In this document: piece by piece, positions 6,046 to 10,397 of the stretch | Layout: each line of letters begins with the position of its first letter | Numbering within the stretch: position 1 is the first letter of the stretch | Source: Spirochaetaceae bacterium | Lineage (GTDB): Bacteria > Spirochaetota > Spirochaetia > Treponematales > Breznakiellaceae | Assembly (NCBI GenBank): GCA_031278935.1 | Contig: JAITJK010000170.1 | Coordinates: forward strand, 1 to 10,397 | Length of the DNA stretch: 10,397 nt | Reading direction: 5' to 3' | The notes under the pieces: generated by a model | The model's input: only the letters and a program-made list of their open reading frames with translations | What the model was told of the DNA's origin: nothing | The model's database searches: none | Translations under genes and position numbers: made by a program

Positions 6046-7835
6046 AGCGTAAGCCCAGCCCATTAGACAAAGCTCGCATGGCCTCTCGGCTTCTGGGAGG
6101 GCTCTCCCTCTTCTGTTGTGGGCCTCTTTACGCCCACATTGCAGATGAAATAGCCCTCAAGACCACGGTGGAGCTCCGGGAAGAGGCTATAGGATTCCGC
6201 TTCGACATTGCTTCGGGGGTTTTATTCAGTACGGTTTTCCTCAAAACCCTAGACCCGGATAGAAATAAGACCTTTGAGGAAGATCATATCCGGAATTTCT
6301 CCGACTTTTTCCTGCAATCCCTCAGCATCCAATGCCAAGGGGAAACGAAAACGCCAGTTCTTAGCCATTTTAGTGCTTCGGCCTGGGATTTTTTCGCCGC
6401 CGGGGTCTCCACCCTGGTGCTTGAGTACACCTTGCCCCGGGAAAAGGCCCCAGATTCGGTCCAGGATTTGCGCTATGAACTGTCCTTTTATCCCCAGGTG
6501 GCAGTCTATTCCCTGAGCGTAATCAACCGGGTTCCTGGGGAACTGGCCGTCCTTGAGGAACGCCGGAACGAATACCTCCAGGACATCCTGGAATTGCGCT
6601 ACACCGCCGACCCCATAGTCGTCGCGGAAACCGCTCAGAGGGCGGCGGCTAAGACTCTAGCCGCAGGGCCGGGGCCAGAGGCCACTCAGAGGGAGCCGGA
6701 TCCGCTCATCCTCAAGGGAGGGATGGCCCTTCTTACCGCTCCCTTCTTGCTCCAAGGACAGACCTTGGGTCTGCACTCCCTGTGGGGGCTTATGGCCGTG
6801 GCGGTGGGCTTCCTCCACGCCTTCACCCCTGGCCACGGAAAGGCCCTGGTGGGGGCCTTTCTCATCGCCAACCAGGGGACGGTCTTGCACGCCCTGTTTC
6901 TGGGGCTGATCCTTACCCTAACCCATACGATCAGTATCTACGCCTTCGGCCTTTTGGCTTCCGGAGCCGCCCAGGTCTTCCTCCCTGGGGAGTTCGTCCC
7001 GGTCTTAACCCTCCTCTGTGGACTCTCCATTACCGGTATCGGCCTCCGCTCCTTGGTGAAGCGGCTTCGGGGAACCGGTGCGTACCATGCTCATCTGCTC
7101 CCCAATCTCCGAGTTCTTGTGCCGGATCAGGTAAATATCCTCATCGACGGCACGGCTGCGGCGGCCAACGAGGCCCTGCTCATTGCCTCGGATGACCAGG
7201 ACCTCCAGCAATCCCTCAAGGCTGCGGGAGCCCAGGATTTCAACCTCTGTTCTCCGGGCTGTTCCGCCCATACCCGGCTCCCCCGGGTCTTACGGGAACA
7301 TGAGCAGGCGGTGGTTTTTACGCAGGCCATCAAAACCGGCGCCGTGGACGCGGTGGTTACGGCCTCGAACACGAGCCTAAGGCATATCCGGCGGCTCCGG
7401 GAACGGACCTGGGCAGCGGGGTGCGACGCCGTAACCGAAGCGCCTCGGGAACTGCTTATGCGGGCCATCGGCAACTACGCAAGGCGGGGACCGCAGGCCC
7501 TCCCAGAGGACCGGCTTTCCTGGGGCCGAGTGGTTTCCTTAGGAATTACCGGAGGGATCATCCCTTGTCCCGACGCCCTGGCGATACTGCTTATGGCCCT
7601 GGCCGCGGGCAAAGCCACTTTAGGGTTGGGGCTCGTCTTCCTTTTCAGTGTGGGCCTGGCTTTCGCTCTGATCCTCTTGGGCTTCATCATCCTCTGCACC
7701 AGGCGGCTCTTGCAGGGGCAGCGTTCCCTGGGCTTCATAACGGCGTCTCTTCCCTATATCAGCTCCCTTTTCATTACCGGATTGGGACTTCTTATGATCG
7801 TAACCATGCTTAAGAACCTTTTTAGGCTCTCTTGA
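6042..7835 (+). CDS. NicO-family nickel/cobalt transporter with periplasmic domain and inserted CODH-like cytoplasmic domain
   Basis: A 597-residue membrane protein. Residues 14-31 look like a cleavable signal (LLGGLSLFCCGPLYAH). Residues 31-220 form an exported domain with an EF-hand-like loop DPDRNKTFEEDH (71-82). The first membrane half (about 243-338) carries the NicO motif LHAFTPGHGKALVGAF (258-273). The second half (about 495-590) carries the paired motif GGIIPCPDALAILL (504-517). Between them, 344-490 resembles the CooS Rossmann domain (separate entry). Three helices after an exported N-terminus, plus the basic end VKRLRG, place that insert in the cytoplasm. NicO proteins move Ni2+ or Co2+; direction here is unproven, since RcnA is an exporter while uptake is claimed for other relatives. 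It starts at an ATGA overlap with the ABC fusion and is followed 18 bases later by cooC, which favours nickel. Confidence 0.85.
   Translation: MKRKPSPLDKARMASRLLGGLSLFCCGPLYAHIADEIALKTTVELREEAIGFRFDIASGVLFSTVFLKTLDPDRNKTFEEDHIRNFSDFFLQSLSIQCQGETKTPVLSHFSASAWDFFAAGVSTLVLEYTLPREKAPDSVQDLRYELSFYPQVAVYSLSVINRVPGELAVLEERRNEYLQDILELRYTADPIVVAETAQRAAAKTLAAGPGPEATQREPDPLILKGGMALLTAPFLLQGQTLGLHSLWGLMAVAVGFLHAFTPGHGKALVGAFLIANQGTVLHALFLGLILTLTHTISIYAFGLLASGAAQVFLPGEFVPVLTLLCGLSITGIGLRSLVKRLRGTGAYHAHLLPNLRVLVPDQVNILIDGTAAAANEALLIASDDQDLQQSLKAAGAQDFNLCSPGCSAHTRLPRVLREHEQAVVFTQAIKTGAVDAVVTASNTSLRHIRRLRERTWAAGCDAVTEAPRELLMRAIGNYARRGPQALPEDRLSWGRVVSLGITGGIIPCPDALAILLMALAAGKATLGLGLVFLFSVGLAFALILLGFIILCTRRLLQGQRSLGFITASLPYISSLFITGLGLLMIVTMLKNLFRLS
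7071..7511 (+). other. CODH (CooS)-like Rossmann domain inserted in the NicO transporter
   Basis: Residues 344-490 of the transporter. From memory of Carboxydothermus CODH-II, NLRVLVPDQVNILIDG (355-370) matches NLGVLKADAVNVAVHG; KAAGAQDFNLCSPGCSAH (393-410) matches RAAGATGINVVGICCTGN; KTGAVDAVV (431-439) matches ITGALDAMI; and ELLMRAIGNYARRG (470-483) matches QILRLAIDTFKRRKG. Of the C-cluster ligands in this region, Cys407 aligns with Cys295, while His261 becomes Thr371 and the Cys333 position is not Cys. The domain is thus unlikely to hold a working C-cluster. An extra Cys403 gives C-x3-C-x2-H (403-410), a possible metal site. Likely role: docking or relaying nickel to CooC. That role is inference. 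Confidence 0.72.
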
Positions 7836-7853
7836 AGGCGAAAGGAGTGAACT

Positions 7854-8639
7854 ATGAAAAAAATAGCGGTATGTGGCAAGGGCGGGGTGGGCAAAACCAC
7901 CATTGCCGCGCTTTTGGCCTATTGCCTTGCGGAACAGGGCCGGGAAGTCTACGCCATAGACGGGGATGTAAACCCGACTTTGGCAGAGGCTCTCGGTTTT
8001 CCCGCAGAGACGGTGGCGGAGATCCGGCCCATTGTGGATATGGCGGAGCTGGTGGAGGAACGGACCGGGGCCAAGAGGGGCCAATACGGTACCTATTTTA
8101 AGACCAATCCCCGAGTCAAGGACATTCCCGAAAGATTTTCTCGGACCATCAACCATATCCATTTTCTCATGATGGGGGCTCTGCGAGGGGCGGAGCAGGG
8201 CTGCGCCTGTGCGGAGAACGCCATGCTCAAGGCTCTGGTAACCCATTTGATCCTCAAAGAAAAGGAAACGGTGATCATGGATATGGTGGCCGGCACGGAA
8301 CACCTGGGCCGGGGCACCGCCAAGGGGGTAGACGCGCTGTTCCTGGTGGTGGAACCCGGCAGTCGGAGCCTCAAAGTCGCCCGGGACATAGCGCGCATGG
8401 CTGAAACAATGGGGGTGAAGCGCCGTTATCTCATCGGCAACAAGATTCGCGCTCCCGATGATGAGCAATTCTTGAAAAATGAGCTGGGAGCAGCGGCTTT
8501 TGCGGGATTTTTCCCGGCGCACCAGGACGTGATCGCGGCAGAACGCCGGGGCATCGCCCTCTATGAGTATTCCCCACCGATGCGGGAAATCATCACCAAA
8601 ATTGTGCAAAACCTCGAACCTGCGGTTCAAGGTTTATAG
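7854..8639 (+). CDS. cooC: CooC-type nickel-insertion ATPase
   Basis: A 261-residue MinD/NifH-superfamily ATPase of the CooC family, the cytoplasmic factor that helps load nickel into CO dehydrogenase (and, as AcsF, acetyl-CoA synthase). The deviant P-loop GKGGVGKTT is at 8-16 with signature Lys9; IDGDVN is at 35-40. The CooC hallmark Cys117-Ala-Cys119 (GCACAEN) matches the CxC pair that binds metal between the two CooC1 subunits. DMVAGTEHLGRGTA (143-156) matches the CooC motif DMEAGxEHLGRGT, with Val in place of the usual Glu. It has AAAGGAG 6 bases before the ATG. No CODH gene is visible here, but the upstream transporter carries a CooS-like domain. A dedicated ATPase for another nickel enzyme is possible. 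Confidence 0.9.
   Translation: MKKIAVCGKGGVGKTTIAALLAYCLAEQGREVYAIDGDVNPTLAEALGFPAETVAEIRPIVDMAELVEERTGAKRGQYGTYFKTNPRVKDIPERFSRTINHIHFLMMGALRGAEQGCACAENAMLKALVTHLILKEKETVIMDMVAGTEHLGRGTAKGVDALFLVVEPGSRSLKVARDIARMAETMGVKRRYLIGNKIRAPDDEQFLKNELGAAAFAGFFPAHQDVIAAERRGIALYEYSPPMREIITKIVQNLEPAVQGL
8609..8635 (+). repeat. Hairpin at the 3' end of cooC
   Basis: AAACCT-C-GAACC (8609-8620) pairs with GGTTC-A-AGGTTT (8624-8635) around a TGC loop: 11 base pairs with one mismatch, ending just before the stop codon. No T-run follows on this strand, so it is not a classic terminator. It could stabilise the upstream message or act as a processing site. Confidence 0.55.
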
Positions 8640-8656
8640 ATAGCAAGAAAAGATTG

Positions 8657-8689
8657 CCGAAAAAGCCGGTTCCAGTCCGCTTTTTTCGG
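8657..8689 (+). terminator. Hairpin between cooC and the binding-protein gene (weak terminator or attenuator)
   Basis: CCGAAAAAGC (8657-8666) pairs with GCTTTTTTCGG (8679-8689), leaving one bulged T, around a 12-base loop. ATTTTT follows (8691-8696), then the ribosome site AAGGAG (8697-8702) of the next gene. It could partly stop transcription after cooC or protect the binding-protein message, letting that protein be made at a different level from the membrane parts. Confidence 0.5.
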
Positions 8690-8708
8690 GATTTTTAAGG
8701 AGTGTTGT

Positions 8709-10358
8709 ATGAAACAACAAATTACGATTTTTTTAGGCTGCCTTTTGCTTCTTGCCGGTTGCGGCGGACAAAAGAACGAAGTCCAAACCGAAACCGGGAC
8801 CGCGAAAGGACCCCAAAGAGCGGAGGAACTCACCATCGGGATCTATGATGACGCAGGTAATGTCTCCACCTGGGGGGGCGGTTCTTACAGCCCCTGGGTG
8901 TTGGATGCGGTCTGTGAACGGCTGACGGGTCCCAACCCCTACGGGTCCACCCCTCAAATGGTTCTGGCGGAGTACGTAAAACCCCTAAGCGAGGACTTCA
9001 CCCTCTGGGAAATCAAGTTGAAACCGGGGATCACGTGGCACGACGGGACCCCCCTGACTTCAGAGGATGTCAAATTCACCATCGATTACAATCGGGAAGG
9101 CCCCTCGAACAACCGCTATTCCCATCACACCAGTTCCGTTCCCCGGCTTCCCGGTGAGGGGATTACCATCATCGACGAGCTCACCCTTCGGGTAACCGGC
9201 GCGTTCCCCTTGCCCTACTTCGACCGGGAACCCTGCGCGGAGCTGCCCATCGTCCAGAAGGCCCAGTGGGAAACCATCAAAGACCCCCGGCAGTTTACCG
9301 GGAAATCCATCGGTACCGGTCCCTATAAACTGGTGGATTATCGAGTCGGGGAATACTACCGGTTGGAGGCCAATCAGGACTACCACCTGGGAGCCCCCTT
9401 GGTGAAGAAACTCAACCTGGTGGTGATCCGGGATTTTTCCACCATGTTTACCGCTCTGCGAAGCGGCGAGATCGACGCCGCCGCCCGGAATCTTCCCCCG
9501 GAGATGGTGGAGGAGTGGTCCCAGCTCTCCACCATTACCATCGTCAAAACCCCCTACCTCTGGGGGGCCTGCGTTAACTTGGATACGACGAAGTTGCCCT
9601 TCGGGGATTTGGGGGTCCGGGAGGCCTTGAGCTACGCTTTTGACCGGGAGGAACTGCTGCGAATCGTGGCCCTGGGCCACGGCATAAGCGGCACCGCAGG
9701 CTACCCCCACCCCAAGGCATTCCACGCCAACCCCAACAACTCCACCCCCTACGACCGGGAAAAAGCGGCCCAGCTCTTTACCGAAATGGGCTATGTAGAT
9801 AGAGACGGCGACGGCTTTCGGGAAACCCCCGCAGGGGAGCCTATCGACTGGCGGATACTGGTGGACGCTTCCGCCCCCCTCTATGTCCGGGCGGCGGAGA
9901 TCATCCGGGAACACCTTGCGGCCATACAGCTCAAGGCGCATGTGGAAGCCTTGGAAAGCGCCGCCTATAACGAGGTGGTAAACGTAACGGGTAACTACAA
10001 CATGACGGTCATGGAATTTGTTCCCCACGGCTTGGCGGACGACGACATGATGATGGTACTCCAGTACGGTGAACAAAAGACCGATGCCGTGCCCTATCCA
10101 GAACGGGACCAGGCCCTGATCGACTGGACTCAGGCGGTTACCCCGGAAGAGCGGATCGCCGCCTCCCACCGCCTCCAGACCCTCATCAACAAGCACCCCA
10201 AACGGATTATGCTCTGGTATCCTGACGGTTTTTTTGCCTATAACCACACCAAATACGACAACTATTCGGTGATTATGGGGGAAAACGATATTTTTCATAA
10301 ATATTCTTTCCTCCCCAATGAGGTTCGAAAGGGTTTTGTCCTGGAAAATACCCCTTAA
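8709..10358 (+). CDS. Family-5 extracellular solute-binding lipoprotein (peptide/nickel type)
   Basis: A 549-residue binding protein for the ABC importer encoded upstream. The signal (1-17) ends in lipobox LAGC with lipidated Cys18, anchoring it at the outer face of a membrane. The SBP family-5 signature is clear: LSEDFTLWEIKLKPGITWHDG (93-113) followed by TPLTSEDVKFTIDYNRE (114-130). Later family elements include TGPYKLVDYRVGEYYRLEAN, REALSYAFDREELL and DRDGDGFRETPAGEP. Length is typical (500-550). The start has AAGGAG 6 bases upstream. It lies 69 bases after cooC behind two hairpins, as is common for a binding protein made in excess. Relatives bind peptides, nickel complexes, opines or haem; the nickel-flavoured neighbours suggest a nickel chelate, but no diagnostic residue was identified. 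The last 39 bases of the window hold nothing I recognise. Confidence 0.92.
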   Translation: MKQQITIFLGCLLLLAGCGGQKNEVQTETGTAKGPQRAEELTIGIYDDAGNVSTWGGGSYSPWVLDAVCERLTGPNPYGSTPQMVLAEYVKPLSEDFTLWEIKLKPGITWHDGTPLTSEDVKFTIDYNREGPSNNRYSHHTSSVPRLPGEGITIIDELTLRVTGAFPLPYFDREPCAELPIVQKAQWETIKDPRQFTGKSIGTGPYKLVDYRVGEYYRLEANQDYHLGAPLVKKLNLVVIRDFSTMFTALRSGEIDAAARNLPPEMVEEWSQLSTITIVKTPYLWGACVNLDTTKLPFGDLGVREALSYAFDREELLRIVALGHGISGTAGYPHPKAFHANPNNSTPYDREKAAQLFTEMGYVDRDGDGFRETPAGEPIDWRILVDASAPLYVRAAEIIREHLAAIQLKAHVEALESAAYNEVVNVTGNYNMTVMEFVPHGLADDDMMMVLQYGEQKTDAVPYPERDQALIDWTQAVTPEERIAASHRLQTLINKHPKRIMLWYPDGFFAYNHTKYDNYSVIMGENDIFHKYSFLPNEVRKGFVLENTP

Positions 10359-10397
10359 AAGTCTTTATACGGCGTAGGATGAGCAGTCAATGCGGTT

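Noticed and set aside
7071..7511. Insert as a catalytically active CODH C-cluster domain
   Set aside because: Only one of the ligands in this domain aligns (Cys407), the His and other Cys are missing, and the remaining CODH domains are absent.
7620..8630. Long open frame on the minus strand opposite the NicO end and cooC (also 9060-10298 minus, opposite the binding protein)
   Set aside because: Low-complexity, His/Gly/Pro-rich translations with no recognisable domain, lying fully opposite well-supported genes; typical antisense frames in GC-rich DNA.

Overview
The window holds two divergent, tightly packed gene blocks that meet at a 280-base regulatory gap (2290-2569). The DNA is GC-rich in the genes and AT-rich in that gap. 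The genes point to an anaerobe that handles nickel and low-potential electrons: nitrogenase-like Fe-S proteins, a CooC-type nickel ATPase and a NicO-type nickel transporter. A lipoprotein-type binding protein and a transporter with a secreted N-terminal domain fit a cell envelope with a periplasm. No rRNA or other lineage marker is present, so the organism cannot be named. A spirochaete such as a Treponema relative is only a weak guess.

Left block (minus strand, 2289 to 1): a nitrogenase-like set in the order H, D, second component-1 subunit. The NifH-like reductase (1537-2289) keeps the P-loop and both 4Fe-4S cysteines. The NifD-like protein (188-1540) keeps three P-cluster-type cysteines but has Leu and Tyr where NifD has the two FeMo-cofactor ligands. 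The third gene, its NifK-position partner, is cut by the window edge (1-131). This is a nitrogenase-like reductase, not a nitrogen-fixing Mo enzyme. Its substrate cannot be read from the sequence.

Right block (plus strand, 2570 to 10358): a DppB-type permease; an unusual single polypeptide joining a DppC-type permease to both ATPases; a NicO-family transporter; a CooC ATPase; and a family-5 solute-binding lipoprotein. The first three genes overlap by 4 bases at each joint and cooC follows after 18 bases. The lipoprotein gene is set off by 69 bases and two hairpins.

The most striking feature lies in the NicO protein. Between its two membrane halves, predicted on the cytoplasmic side, sits about 145 residues that closely resemble the C-cluster-bearing Rossmann domain of Ni-CO dehydrogenase (CooS), with most cluster ligands lost. 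CooC, the known nickel-insertion partner of CooS, is the next gene. This suggests a nickel relay: ABC importer and/or NicO channel, then the CODH-like docking domain, then CooC, then a client.

The promoters of both blocks overlap the same inverted repeat, TTAG-N6-CTAA, so the two blocks may share a metal-responsive repressor. The working model is one regulon coupling nickel supply to a nitrogenase-like reductase, by analogy with the Ni-tetrapyrrole reductase CfbCD of methanogens or with CODH maturation. The sequence supports the architecture; the nickel-reductase link is inference.
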